DNA of 64,000 bases from an uncultured Allobosea sp. (lineage in GTDB: Bacteria; Pseudomonadota; Alphaproteobacteria; Rhizobiales; Beijerinckiaceae). Below, in pieces: positions 36,401 to 44,571 of the stretch (the first letter of the stretch is position 1; each line of letters starts with the position of its first letter). The notes under the pieces are model-generated. The model saw only the letters and a program-made list of their open reading frames with translations, searched no databases and was not told where the DNA came from. The stretch covers positions 1 to 64,000 of the forward strand of contig NZ_CAMFKW010000002.1 of assembly GCF_945957345.1 (NCBI RefSeq), given 5' to 3'. A program made the translations under genes and the position numbers.

Positions 36401-36745
36401 ATGGTCAATCGTCATCGCGGCGAGACCGCGCTCATGGTCTCCGGCGAAACCCTGCCGATGCGTCTCACCCTCGGCGCGCTCGCCGAGCTGGAGCATGCCT
36501 TCGCTGTCGACAGCCTGCCGGCGCTGGGCGAGCGCTTCGTCGAGGGCAGGCTGTCCGCCCGCGACATCATCCGCATCATCGCCGCAGGACTGCGCGGAGC
36601 GGGCCGGGCGATCCGCGACGAGGATGTCGCGGAACTCTCCTTCGACGGCGGCTTGAGCGGCGCGATCAAGGCGGCGATCACGCTGCTTGAGGCGACCTTC
36701 GGTGAGGGTGGGGACGCAGCCCGCCCTCCGCAACCGCCGGCGTAG
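36401..36745 (+). CDS. GTA gp10 family protein, tail assembly chaperone-like (g10)
   Basis: A 114-residue GTA_gp10-family protein. NRHRGETALMVSGETLPMRL, TLGALAELEHAF and RDIIRIIAAGLRGAG are the family signature. In phages the corresponding position carries the tail assembly chaperone that coats the tape measure. ATG 36401 follows GGAGG. Its stop at 36743-36745 overlaps the open frame of g10.1, discussed there. Confidence 0.93.
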   Translation: MVNRHRGETALMVSGETLPMRLTLGALAELEHAFAVDSLPALGERFVEGRLSARDIIRIIAAGLRGAGRAIRDEDVAELSFDGGLSGAIKAAITLLEATFGEGGDAARPPQPPA

Positions 36746-36774
36746 CTGCGCCGGCGGGTTTTCCCTGGGACGAG

Positions 36775-36942
36775 GTGATGGCCTTCGGGCTCGGGCGGCT
36801 GGCCTGGCCGCCCGATCGTTTTTGGGCAGCGACGCCGCGCGAGATCGCGGCGGCGCTGCGGGCCCATCAGGACCGGTCCCGTGGTTCAGCCCCGGAGCGT
36901 CCGGCGCTGGCGGCGCTGATGGACGCCTTTCCAGACGCCTGA
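36775..36942 (+). CDS. GTA g10.1 / rcc01693-type tail assembly chaperone, start uncertain
   Basis: From GTG 36775 this encodes 55 residues: LGRLAWPPDRFWAATPREIA, then a linker and ALAALMDAFPDA. This is the rcc01693 phage tail assembly chaperone pattern. The recognisable family N-terminus (GFPWDEVMAFG) begins upstream, at about 36757. No ATG, GTG or TTG lies in frame between the preceding in-frame stop (36703-36705) and 36775. Either translation starts at GTG 36775 or ATG 36778 and loses the FPW segment, or the segment is translated by -1 frameshifting from g10. The encoded frame is intact. Confidence 0.78.
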   Translation: MMAFGLGRLAWPPDRFWAATPREIAAALRAHQDRSRGSAPERPALAALMDAFPDA

Positions 36943-36978
36943 GGCGGCACTTCCAACCAATCGATCGAGGTGATGGTC

Positions 36979-37578
36979 ATGACGGACAATGACGGTATCG
37001 AGTCGGGAGGACGCCTCTCCGACCTGAGGACGATGGACCGGTTGACGCAGTCGCTGAGCCGGTCGTCGGAGAGCTTCGGCAAGTCGATCGTCAGCGCCTT
37101 CTCGCGCGGCGTCGTCGAGGGCAAGCGCTTCGAGGATGTTCTGCGCAGCGTCGGTCGCTCGATGACCGACAGCCTGCTCAAGACGGCGCTGAAGCCGCTG
37201 CAGACCGGCTTGTCGAGCTTGCTCAGCACCGGCGTCAAGAGCCTCAGCGGCCTGTTCGGCGGCATCGGCCTGGGCGGCTCTGGAGGTGGAGGCATTTCGG
37301 TCGCGCCCTTCGCCGAGGGCGGCATCGTCTCCTCGCCCTCCTATTTTCCGACCGGACGCGGACTCGGCCTCATGGGCGAACGCGGCGCGGAGGCGATCAT
37401 GCCACTCGCTCGCGGGCCGGACGGGCGCCTCGGCGTGCGGGCCGGCGGAGGACAGGGGCGGCCGCTCAACGTCGTCGTGCAGGTCTCGACCCCCGATGCC
37501 GACAGCTTCCGCCGCTCGGAGGCCCAGGTCTCCGCGGCAATCGCCCGCGCCGTCGCGCGTGGCCGGCGGGCTCTCTGA
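36979..37578 (+). CDS. GTA short tape-measure-like tail protein (g11)
   Basis: A 199-residue tail protein in the position of RcGTA g11 (tape measure). The N-terminal half is amphipathic helix (LTQSLSRSSESFGKSIVSAF, VLRSVGRSMTDSLLKTAL). Next comes a hydrophobic, glycine-rich segment (GLFGGIGLGGSGGGG). The C-terminal motif PFAEGGIVSSPSYFPT, then GLMGERGAEAIMPL, is the conserved end of GTA and lambda-type tape measures. Its short length fits a short GTA tail. ATG 36979 is preferred; GTG 36970 and ATG 36973 are in frame. Confidence 0.9.
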   Translation: MTDNDGIESGGRLSDLRTMDRLTQSLSRSSESFGKSIVSAFSRGVVEGKRFEDVLRSVGRSMTDSLLKTALKPLQTGLSSLLSTGVKSLSGLFGGIGLGGSGGGGISVAPFAEGGIVSSPSYFPTGRGLGLMGERGAEAIMPLARGPDGRLGVRAGGGQGRPLNVVVQVSTPDADSFRRSEAQVSAAIARAVARGRRAL

Positions 37579-37590
37579 GGGAGGGGAAGC

Positions 37591-38229
37591 ATGCCGGATT
37601 TCCATGAGGTCCGCTTTCCGCTCGATGTCGCACGTGGTGCGAGGGGCGGGCCGGAGCGTCAGACCCAGATCGTGACGCTCGCTTCCGGGCGCGAGGTCCG
37701 CAACAGCCGCTGGGCGCATTCGCGCCGCCGCTACGATGCCGGGCTCGGCATCCGCAATCTTGACGCTCTGGCGGCGGTCGTGAGCTTCTTCGAGGAGCGT
37801 CGCGGTCGCCTCCACGGTTTTCGCTGGCGCGACCAGCTCGACTGGAAGAGCTGCCGGCCCTCGCAGGAGCCGGCTCCAACCGACCAGGTGATCGGGGTCG
37901 GCGACGGTGTCGCGGCGAGCTTTCAGCTCTGCAAGACCTACGGAACAGGCGCGTCCGCCTATAGTCGCGAGATCAGCAAGCCTTGCGATGGCACGGTCAG
38001 GATCGCCATGGACGGGGTCGAACTGGCCGGCACCGCCTTCTCCTGCAACCTCTCGACCGGGCAGGTCACTTTCGCAGTCGGATCGATCCCACCGGCTGCT
38101 GCCGTCCTGACCGCCGGCTTCGCCTTCGACGTGCCCGTCCGTTTCGACACAGACGCGATCGAGGTCGATCTCTCCGCCTTCGCGGCCGGCGAGATTCCGC
38201 GCGTTCCCGTGGTCGAGATCATCCCGTGA
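37591..38229 (+). CDS. GTA distal tail protein (g12, DUF2460/TIGR02217)
   Basis: A 212-residue DUF2460 protein forming the distal tail ring in GTA particles. FHEVRFPLDVARGARGGPER, ASGREVRNSRWAHSRRRYD, FFEERRGRLHGFRWRDQLDW and VPVRFDTDAIEVDLSAFAAG are distinctive. It starts 12 bases after g11. Confidence 0.96.
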   Translation: MPDFHEVRFPLDVARGARGGPERQTQIVTLASGREVRNSRWAHSRRRYDAGLGIRNLDALAAVVSFFEERRGRLHGFRWRDQLDWKSCRPSQEPAPTDQVIGVGDGVAASFQLCKTYGTGASAYSREISKPCDGTVRIAMDGVELAGTAFSCNLSTGQVTFAVGSIPPAAAVLTAGFAFDVPVRFDTDAIEVDLSAFAAGEIPRVPVVEIIP

Positions 38230-38238
38230 GGCTCGCCC

Positions 38239-39120
38239 ATGCGTGACATTCCCTCCGGTCTTGCCGCCCATATCGAGACGGCTGCGACGACCCTCTGCCA
38301 TTGCTGGAGCTTGACGCGCCGGGACGGACTCGTGCTCGGCTTCACCGATCACGATCGCAAGCTGTCCTTCGACAGCATCGATTTCGCCGCGACGACCGGC
38401 CTCGAAGCGGCGGAAAGCGCGGCGGAACTCGGCTTCGCTATCGGCGGAGGCGAGGTCGCCGGCGCCTTCGCCGCCCTCGGCCTGAACGAGGCCGATCTCG
38501 CGCGGGGGCTCTATGACGATGCGCGTGTTCGCGTCTGGCTCGTCAATTGGGCGGATCCTTCTCAGCGGGTTCTGCAGGAGGAGGGCTTCGTCGGCGAGAT
38601 CAAGCGCGGGGAAGCAAGCTTCACCGCCGAAATCCGCAGCTTCGCCAAAGCCTTCGACGAGGAGCGCGGACGGCTCTACATGCGCTCCTGCTCGGCCGAT
38701 CTCGGCGACGCGCGCTGCGGTGTCGCCCTGGTCGCGGCGGAAGCCGAGGTTGCCGAGAGCGATGGTCGCCTCTCGCTGTCGGCGGAAGGCGTGGACTCCT
38801 ATGCTGATGGCCACTTCACCGGCGGCCGGCTGATCTTCACCAGCGGCGCGAATGCCGGCTTCGCCACCGAGGTGAAGCGGCATGGCCGCGAGGGGGCGCA
38901 GGCGCTGTTCCAGCTCTGGCAGGCGCCGGCTGCGGCGATCGTGGCTGGCGACGGCTTCCGGGTCACGCCGGGTTGCGACAAGAGCTTTGCGACCTGCCGC
39001 GCCAAATTCGCCAATGGTGTGAATTTCCGCGGCTTCCCGCACATGCCGACGACCGATTTCATCATCGGCGGTGTCCGGCCCGGCGACGGGGTGCTCGATG
39101 GCGGGAGCCTGTTCCGATGA
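38239..39120 (+). CDS. GTA tail hub protein (g13, DUF2163)
   Basis: A 293-residue DUF2163 protein of the GTA tail hub. IPSGLAAHIETAATTLCHCW, LGFTDHDRKLSFDSIDFAAT, DDARVRVWLVNWADPSQRVL, YMRSCSADLGDARCGV, and FATCRAKFANGVNFRGFPHM are hallmarks. Several cysteines are conserved and bind a metal cluster in related proteins. The gene ends overlapping g14. Confidence 0.96.
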   Translation: MRDIPSGLAAHIETAATTLCHCWSLTRRDGLVLGFTDHDRKLSFDSIDFAATTGLEAAESAAELGFAIGGGEVAGAFAALGLNEADLARGLYDDARVRVWLVNWADPSQRVLQEEGFVGEIKRGEASFTAEIRSFAKAFDEERGRLYMRSCSADLGDARCGVALVAAEAEVAESDGRLSLSAEGVDSYADGHFTGGRLIFTSGANAGFATEVKRHGREGAQALFQLWQAPAAAIVAGDGFRVTPGCDKSFATCRAKFANGVNFRGFPHMPTTDFIIGGVRPGDGVLDGGSLFR

Positions 39121-39548
39121 GGCGCGACGAGATCGTCGATGCCGCACGGCTCTGGCTGGGCACGCCCTATCATCATCAGGCTTCGCTGCGCGGTGTCGGC
39201 TGCGATTGCCTCGGGCTGGTGCGCGGCGTCTGGCGCGATCTTTGCGGCGACGAGCCCGAAGCGCCGCCGCCTTATTCGCCGAGCTGGGCCGAAAGCCTGC
39301 GGCAGGAGACGCTGGCCTTGGCAGCGCAACGGCATCTGCAGCCGTTGGCGACGGCAGAAGCGCGAGCGGGCGACGTGCTGCTCTTCCGCTGGCGCGAGCA
39401 TCTGCCGGCCAAGCACTGCGCGATCCTCGCAAGCCCTGATCGCATCATCCATGCCCATGACGGCGCCGCCGTCGCCGAGGTCGCCTTTACCCCTTGGTGG
39501 CGGCGCCATCTCAGCCATGCCTTTTCCTTCCCCGGAGTGACCGACTGA
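39117..39548 (+). CDS. GTA NlpC/P60 cell-wall peptidase (g14)
   Basis: A 143-residue NlpC/P60 peptidase of the GTA type, presumably helping the particle breach the recipient peptidoglycan. The catalytic Cys is in GVGCDCLGLVRGVW and the His in LPAKHCAIL, with RIIHAHDG following. Start ATG 39117 overlaps the g13 stop; the stop overlaps the g15 start (TGATG). Confidence 0.95.
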   Translation: MRRDEIVDAARLWLGTPYHHQASLRGVGCDCLGLVRGVWRDLCGDEPEAPPPYSPSWAESLRQETLALAAQRHLQPLATAEARAGDVLLFRWREHLPAKHCAILASPDRIIHAHDGAAVAEVAFTPWWRRHLSHAFSFPGVTD

Positions 39549-42500
39549 TGGCGACGCTTCTTCTCCAGGTTGCCGGCGCCGCGCTCGGATCGGCCCTGGG
39601 CGGGCCGGTCGGCGGCGCGATCGGCCAGGCGTTGGGCGGTCTCGCCGGCGCTACCATCGATCAGGCTTGGATGGGCGGCGCCGGTGGCGGGAACAAGGTC
39701 GTCGACGGCCCGCGCCTCAAGGAGATCAACGGCCTCGCCGCGACGGAGGGCGCTGCGATCCCGCGCCTTTACGGCCGCGCACGGCTCGGCGGCCAATTGA
39801 TCTGGGCGACGCGCTTCGAGGAGGAGGTCTCTGTCTCGATCACGCGTACCAAGAGCGGCGGCAAGGGCGGGCGCGCGAAGAAGACCTACGAGACGACCTA
39901 CAGCTACCATGCCAATCTCGCGATCGGCCTCTGCGAAGGGCCGATTGCCTTCATCAGGCGCATCTGGGTCGATGGGCGCGAACTCGACGTCCAGACCGTG
40001 CAGATGCGCGTCCATCACGGCTACGAGACGCAGCAGCCCGATCCGTTGATCGCGGCGAAGGAGGCGGGCGAGGCTCCGGCCTATCGCGGGCTCGCCTATG
40101 TCGTGTTCGAGCGCTTTCCGCTGGCCGATTACGGCAATCGCGTGCCGCAATTCGATTTCGAGGTCGTGCGCGCCGTCGAGGGGCTGGGTGGCATGATCCG
40201 CGCGGTCGCGTTGACGCCGGGCGCCGGCGAGTTCGTCTACGACATTCGCCCGGTCAGCCACGAGCCCGAGGCCGGCGTCACAGAAAGCCTGACGCGCCAC
40301 CAGCTCTATGGCGGCAGCGATGCCGATACCGCGCTCGGCCATCTCGTGGCGCTTTGTCCCAACCTGCGCCGCGTCTCGCTGGTCGTGTCCTGGTTCGGCG
40401 ACGACCTGCGTGCCGGAGCCTGCACCGTGGCTCCCCGCATCGAGATCCCGCACAAGCCGACGGTCGGAGCGGAATGGTCGGTCGCCGGGCTGTCGCGCTC
40501 TTCGGCCCGCGTCGTCAGCCAGGTCGATGGCCGGCCTGCTTTCGGCGGCACGCCCTCAGACGAGAGCGTCGTCGCGCTGATCCGGCGCCTGCGCTTCGAT
40601 TACGGGCTGGAGGTCGTGCTCTATCCCTTCCTGATGATGGATATCCCGGCCGGAAATGCGCTGCCGGATCCCTATTCGGATGCGGCCAGCCAGCCGCGCT
40701 ATCCCTGGCGCGGGCGGGTCACCTGCGATCCCGCGCCCGGCGAGCCGGGAAGCCCCGAAGGCAGCGCCGCCCTCGCTACGCAGATCGCCTCCTTCGTCGG
40801 CACGGTCGTTCCCGCTGATATGACGATGGCCGGCGCGAGCGTAAGCTGCGCCAAGCCGGACGAATGGTCCTATCGGCGCCTCGTCATGCATTGCGCCGCG
40901 CTGGCCCAGGCTGCCGGGGGCGTGGAGGGCTTCGTCATCGGTTCCGAGATGGTCGGGTTGACGCATCTGCGCGGCGTGGGGGGCTATCCGATGGTCGATC
41001 AGCTCGCGACCATTGCGCAGGACGTGAAGACGATACTGCCGGGGTCGGTACTGACCTACGCCGCAGACTGGACCGAGTATGGCGCGGATGTCCGTGACGA
41101 TGGGGAGACCATCGATTTCCCGCTCGATCAGCTCTGGGCCTCGCCCGCCATCGGTGCGATTGGCATCGATTTTTATCCGCCATTGTCGGACTGGCGTGAT
41201 TCCGGCGATCATGCCGATGCCGCGGTCGCGCGCGGTCCGGCCGATCTCGCCTATCTGCGCCAGCGCCTGACCGCTGGCGAAGCCTATGACTGGTACTACG
41301 CCGACGAGGCCGACAGAGCCGCGCAGGCGCGCCTGCCGATCACGGACGGCGCCCATGGCAAGCCCTGGATCTACCGGCCGAAGGACCTTTGGGGCTGGTG
41401 GAGTCAGGCCCATATCCGCCGTGTTGGCGGCGTCGAGACCAGCGCGACCCCGTTCGTCCCCGGCGCGAAGCCGATCTGGCTGACCGAGATCGGCGTGCCC
41501 GCCGCCGACAAGGGCGCCAATGCGCCCAACATGTTCCCCGATCCGAAATCGGACGAGGGCGGCTTTCCCCCGTTTTCGAGTGGAGCGCGCGACGATCTCG
41601 TTCAGGCGCGGGCGCTGGAGGCGATCATCTCCGGCTTCGATCCCGCACGCGCGGGGTTCGATGTCGCTCGAAATCCGGTTCATCCAGTCAGCGGCATCCG
41701 CATGGTCGATCCCAACAGGATCTTCGTCTGGAACTGGGATACGCGGCCTTTTCCCGCCTTTCCCGACCTTTCCGGCATCTGGGCCGACGGGGCGAATTTC
41801 GAAACCGGTCACTGGCTGAACGGGCGCCTCGAAGGCACGCCTGTCGATCGGTTGGTGACGAAGCTCCTGGCTGATTTCGGGCTGCCGCCGGCCGATCGGA
41901 CGGTGGTCGATGGCTTCGTCGACGGCTATGTGCTGGACCGTCCGATGTCGGCCCGGCAGGCATTGGAGCCTCTCGCCCAGAGCTTCGGCTTCGACGCGGT
42001 CATGAGCGCCGGTGCCCTGCGCTTCGAGGGCAGGGGCGGCAAGGTCTCGCGCCTGCTCGGCCCGGACGATCTGGTTCCGGATCGCGACGGCGAGCCCTTC
42101 ACGCTCAGGCGCAGCCAGGAGACGGAACTGCCGCTCGAATTGCGCCTCGGCTTCAGCGACAGCGAGGCCGATTACCGCAACGCCGCCGCGCGCTCGCGCC
42201 GGCTGGCCGGTGCGGCCCGGCGCGAGGTCGCGGTCGAAACCGCGATCGTGACGCGCTCCGCCGAAGGGCGACGCCTGGCCGATCAGCGCCTTCAGGAGGC
42301 CTGGGCCGGGCGTGAGACGCTGGAATGTGAGCTCTCGCCGCGCTGCATCGCGATCGAGCCCGGCGATGTCCTGTCCGTCCCGATCGAGGCCGGCAACCGC
42401 CTGTTCCGCGTCACCCGCATTGCCGACGGCCCGACGCGGCGGATCAGCGCGCGCGCCGTCGAGCCGGCGATCTATGTCTCGGCCGGAGCGACCGGCGGCC

Positions 42501-43468
42501 CGCGCCCGCCACGGACGCCTCCGGCCTTGCCCGGGCGACCGCTGGCCGTGCCGCTCGCCCTGCCGATCGTCACCGTTCAGCCGCCGCCCTTGCTGTCGCT
42601 CGCCGCCTTCGCTGCGCCCTGGCCGGGCGCGCTGGCGATCTGGCGCGCCGACGGGGCAGGACTGTTTGAGCTCGACGGTTTCGTCGAGGCGCCGTCGATC
42701 GTCGGCGAGACCTTGACCGCGCTGCCGCCGGGGCCGCTCTGGCGGACGGACCACCGCGCCGTGCTGGAGGTTCGGCTGCGCGGCGGCGTTTTGTCCTCCG
42801 TTTCGCCGGAAGCGGCGCTTGCCGGGGCGAACGCGCTCGCCTTGGTCGGGGCTGATGGCGTGGTCGAGATCGTCACGGTGTCTCAGGTCGAGCTCATCGG
42901 ACCGCAGCGCTTCCGCCTGTCCGGGCTGATCCGCGGGATTGGCGGCAGCGAGGCCGCGGCGGCGCGCCTTCTGCCGGCCGGCGCCCGCGTCGTGGTGCTG
43001 GATGGTGCCGCGGTCGCGTTGACCGCCGATCTCGCCGATCTCGGCCGGGTGCGGCGCTATCGCGTCGGCCCGGCCCGCGACGATGTCGGCGATGCGACGA
43101 TGGTGGAGCTCGAAGCCTCGATCGCGGGAGAGCCGCTCTTTCCGCTGTCTCCCGTCAGACCGAAAGCACGGCGAACCGGAGATGGTATGGTCCTGAGTTG
43201 GTCCCGGCGCACACGAATCGACGGCGATTCCTGGGAGCTGGTAGAGGTGCCGCTGGGGGAGGAGAACGAGCGCTACGAGCTCGGCATTCTCGACGGCGAG
43301 GATGTGCTCCGTACCGAAATCGTGAACGCGCCCGGATGGGTCTATCCGGCCGCGCAGGAGTACGCGGATTTCGGCGCGCTCCAGCCGGATATCGCGCTCT
43401 CGCTCCGTCAGCTCAGCGCCACGGTCGGGCGCGGGCGCGAATGGCGTGGACGGATCTCCGTGCGCTGA
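39548..43468 (+). CDS. GTA tail-tip host-specificity protein (g15, GTA TIM-barrel, phage-tail_3)
   Basis: The 1306-residue megatron of the tail tip. The Gly-rich N-terminus (AALGSALGGPVGGAIGQALG) and the baseplate region are followed by a GTA TIM-barrel domain (about residues 400-720). Recognisable stretches are GVEGFVIGSEMVGLTHLRG, YAADWTEYGADVRDDGETID, KPIWLTEIGVPAADKGANAP and FVWNWDTRPFPAFPDLSGIW. A phage-tail_3 domain (HWLNGRLEGTPVDRLV, then PMSARQALEPLAQSFGFDA) comes next, and C-terminal rcc01698-type domains end in YPAAQEYADFG. In RcGTA this protein bears receptor-binding and membrane-interacting functions. It is the last GTA gene; no lysis, integrase or regulator gene follows. Confidence 0.96.
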   Translation: MATLLLQVAGAALGSALGGPVGGAIGQALGGLAGATIDQAWMGGAGGGNKVVDGPRLKEINGLAATEGAAIPRLYGRARLGGQLIWATRFEEEVSVSITRTKSGGKGGRAKKTYETTYSYHANLAIGLCEGPIAFIRRIWVDGRELDVQTVQMRVHHGYETQQPDPLIAAKEAGEAPAYRGLAYVVFERFPLADYGNRVPQFDFEVVRAVEGLGGMIRAVALTPGAGEFVYDIRPVSHEPEAGVTESLTRHQLYGGSDADTALGHLVALCPNLRRVSLVVSWFGDDLRAGACTVAPRIEIPHKPTVGAEWSVAGLSRSSARVVSQVDGRPAFGGTPSDESVVALIRRLRFDYGLEVVLYPFLMMDIPAGNALPDPYSDAASQPRYPWRGRVTCDPAPGEPGSPEGSAALATQIASFVGTVVPADMTMAGASVSCAKPDEWSYRRLVMHCAALAQAAGGVEGFVIGSEMVGLTHLRGVGGYPMVDQLATIAQDVKTILPGSVLTYAADWTEYGADVRDDGETIDFPLDQLWASPAIGAIGIDFYPPLSDWRDSGDHADAAVARGPADLAYLRQRLTAGEAYDWYYADEADRAAQARLPITDGAHGKPWIYRPKDLWGWWSQAHIRRVGGVETSATPFVPGAKPIWLTEIGVPAADKGANAPNMFPDPKSDEGGFPPFSSGARDDLVQARALEAIISGFDPARAGFDVARNPVHPVSGIRMVDPNRIFVWNWDTRPFPAFPDLSGIWADGANFETGHWLNGRLEGTPVDRLVTKLLADFGLPPADRTVVDGFVDGYVLDRPMSARQALEPLAQSFGFDAVMSAGALRFEGRGGKVSRLLGPDDLVPDRDGEPFTLRRSQETELPLELRLGFSDSEADYRNAAARSRRLAGAARREVAVETAIVTRSAEGRRLADQRLQEAWAGRETLECELSPRCIAIEPGDVLSVPIEAGNRLFRVTRIADGPTRRISARAVEPAIYVSAGATGGPRPPRTPPALPGRPLAVPLALPIVTVQPPPLLSLAAFAAPWPGALAIWRADGAGLFELDGFVEAPSIVGETLTALPPGPLWRTDHRAVLEVRLRGGVLSSVSPEAALAGANALALVGADGVVEIVTVSQVELIGPQRFRLSGLIRGIGGSEAAAARLLPAGARVVVLDGAAVALTADLADLGRVRRYRVGPARDDVGDATMVELEASIAGEPLFPLSPVRPKARRTGDGMVLSWSRRTRIDGDSWELVEVPLGEENERYELGILDGEDVLRTEIVNAPGWVYPAAQEYADFGALQPDIALSLRQLSATVGRGREWRGRISVR

Positions 43469-43531
43469 TCTACTGTGAGTTGTGTATGAGGCGATGCATT
43501 CATGGCGCATTCAGGCGGGTGGGATTAGCCC

Positions 43532-43855
43532 ATGTCGATGATGCCGGTCGAACCGATCCTTGCTCTTGCGCTCATCGCCTCCCAGCCGATGCCGGTCATC
43601 CGCGTCGACGATGCGTCGCCGATCTCCTGCCTGTCTTCCGAGGAAACGCGCGATGCCGTCGCCGAAGGGCGCGTCATGCAGCCGGCCGAGGCCTCGCGCC
43701 ATGCCCGCCACGCCGCGCCGGGTGAGGTCGTCCGCATCAGGCTCTGTCGACAGGGCGATGATTTCGTCTATGTGGTGACGACGCTGAAGCGTGACGGCCG
43801 CGTCGCGAGGGTGACGCTGGAAGGACAATCCGGCAAGATCGCCACCATCCGCTGA
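43532..43855 (+). CDS. Small exported PepSY-like protein, FeuN-like candidate
   Basis: A 107-residue protein with a short N-terminal hydrophobic segment (EPILALALIASQPMP) that may be a signal peptide and two cysteines (about residues 33 and 72). The C-terminal FVYVVTTLKRDGRVARVTLE followed by GQSGKI resembles a PepSY repeat. It lies 38 bases upstream of a FeuP-like regulator and its kinase on the same strand. In Sinorhizobium the small periplasmic protein FeuN is encoded at this position and restrains FeuQ; location and size suggest the same role, but sequence identity to FeuN was not checked. It follows the GTA g15 gene by 63 bases. Confidence 0.72.
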   Translation: MSMMPVEPILALALIASQPMPVIRVDDASPISCLSSEETRDAVAEGRVMQPAEASRHARHAAPGEVVRIRLCRQGDDFVYVVTTLKRDGRVARVTLEGQSGKIATIR

Positions 43856-43893
43856 CGGCCGTCGCGGCTACCCCCAACTGGAGCGACCCTACC

Positions 43894-44562
43894 GTGAGAT
43901 TGCTCGTCGTCGAGGACGACAAGGACCTCAACCGCCAGATCGTGACCGCGCTGGAGAATGCCGGTTATGCCGTCGACAAGGCTCTCGACGGCGAGGAGGG
44001 GCTCTATCTCGGCGAGACCGAGCCCTATGATGCGGTGATTCTCGATCTCGGCCTGCCGAAGGTCGACGGCGTTGCGGTGCTGCAAGGTTGGCGCCGCGCC
44101 GGCAAGACCATGCCGGTGCTGATCCTGACGGCGCGCGACCGCTGGAGCGACAAGGTCTCCGGCTTCGACGCAGGTGCCGACGACTATGTCGTCAAGCCCT
44201 TCCATATCGAGGAATTGCTGGCCCGTGTCCGGGCGCTGCTGCGCCGCGCTGCCGGGCATGCCACCTCGGAACTGGTCTGCGGTCCCGTCCGGCTCGATAC
44301 CCGCGCGAGCCGCGTCGTCGTCGACGGCAACCCGGTCAAGCTCACCTCGCACGAATACCGCCTGCTCTCTTACCTGATGCACCATCAGGGCCGCGTAGTG
44401 TCGCGGACCGAGCTGGTCGAGCATCTCTACGACCAGGATTTCGACCGCGATTCGAATACGATCGAAGTCTTCGTCGGCCGACTCCGCAAGAAGCTCGGCG
44501 TCGACATTATCGAGACCGTCCGGGGCCTCGGCTATATCGCCGCCGCTCCGGAAAAGGTCTGA
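43894..44562 (+). CDS. feuP: OmpR/PhoP-family response regulator, FeuP-like
   Basis: A 222-residue two-component regulator. The receiver has VVEDD acidic pocket, phospho-Asp in LDLGLPKVDG and Lys in VVKPFHIEELL. The C-terminal winged helix has LTSHEYRLLSYLMHHQGRVV and TIEVFVGRLRKKLG. GTG start at 43894 follows the GAGCGA region. It is coupled to the kinase at 44572 (9 bases). Rhizobial FeuPQ responds to osmotic/envelope conditions and has been linked to iron uptake; the name here rests on context ahead of ccmI. Confidence 0.9.
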   Translation: MRLLVVEDDKDLNRQIVTALENAGYAVDKALDGEEGLYLGETEPYDAVILDLGLPKVDGVAVLQGWRRAGKTMPVLILTARDRWSDKVSGFDAGADDYVVKPFHIEELLARVRALLRRAAGHATSELVCGPVRLDTRASRVVVDGNPVKLTSHEYRLLSYLMHHQGRVVSRTELVEHLYDQDFDRDSNTIEVFVGRLRKKLGVDIIETVRGLGYIAAAPEKV

Positions 44563-44571
44563 TCGCGGGCG

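Noticed and set aside
27739-43468. Interpretation as an integrated prophage
   Set aside because: No integrase, attachment repeats, repressor, replication or lysis genes, and the order and gene types match RcGTA one for one.
36886-43510. Very long open frames (up to 984 codons) on the minus strand under the GTA tail genes
   Set aside because: They are antisense shadows in high-GC DNA: composition is Arg/Gly/Asp-rich without domains, and the plus-strand genes they oppose carry clear family signatures and operon overlaps.
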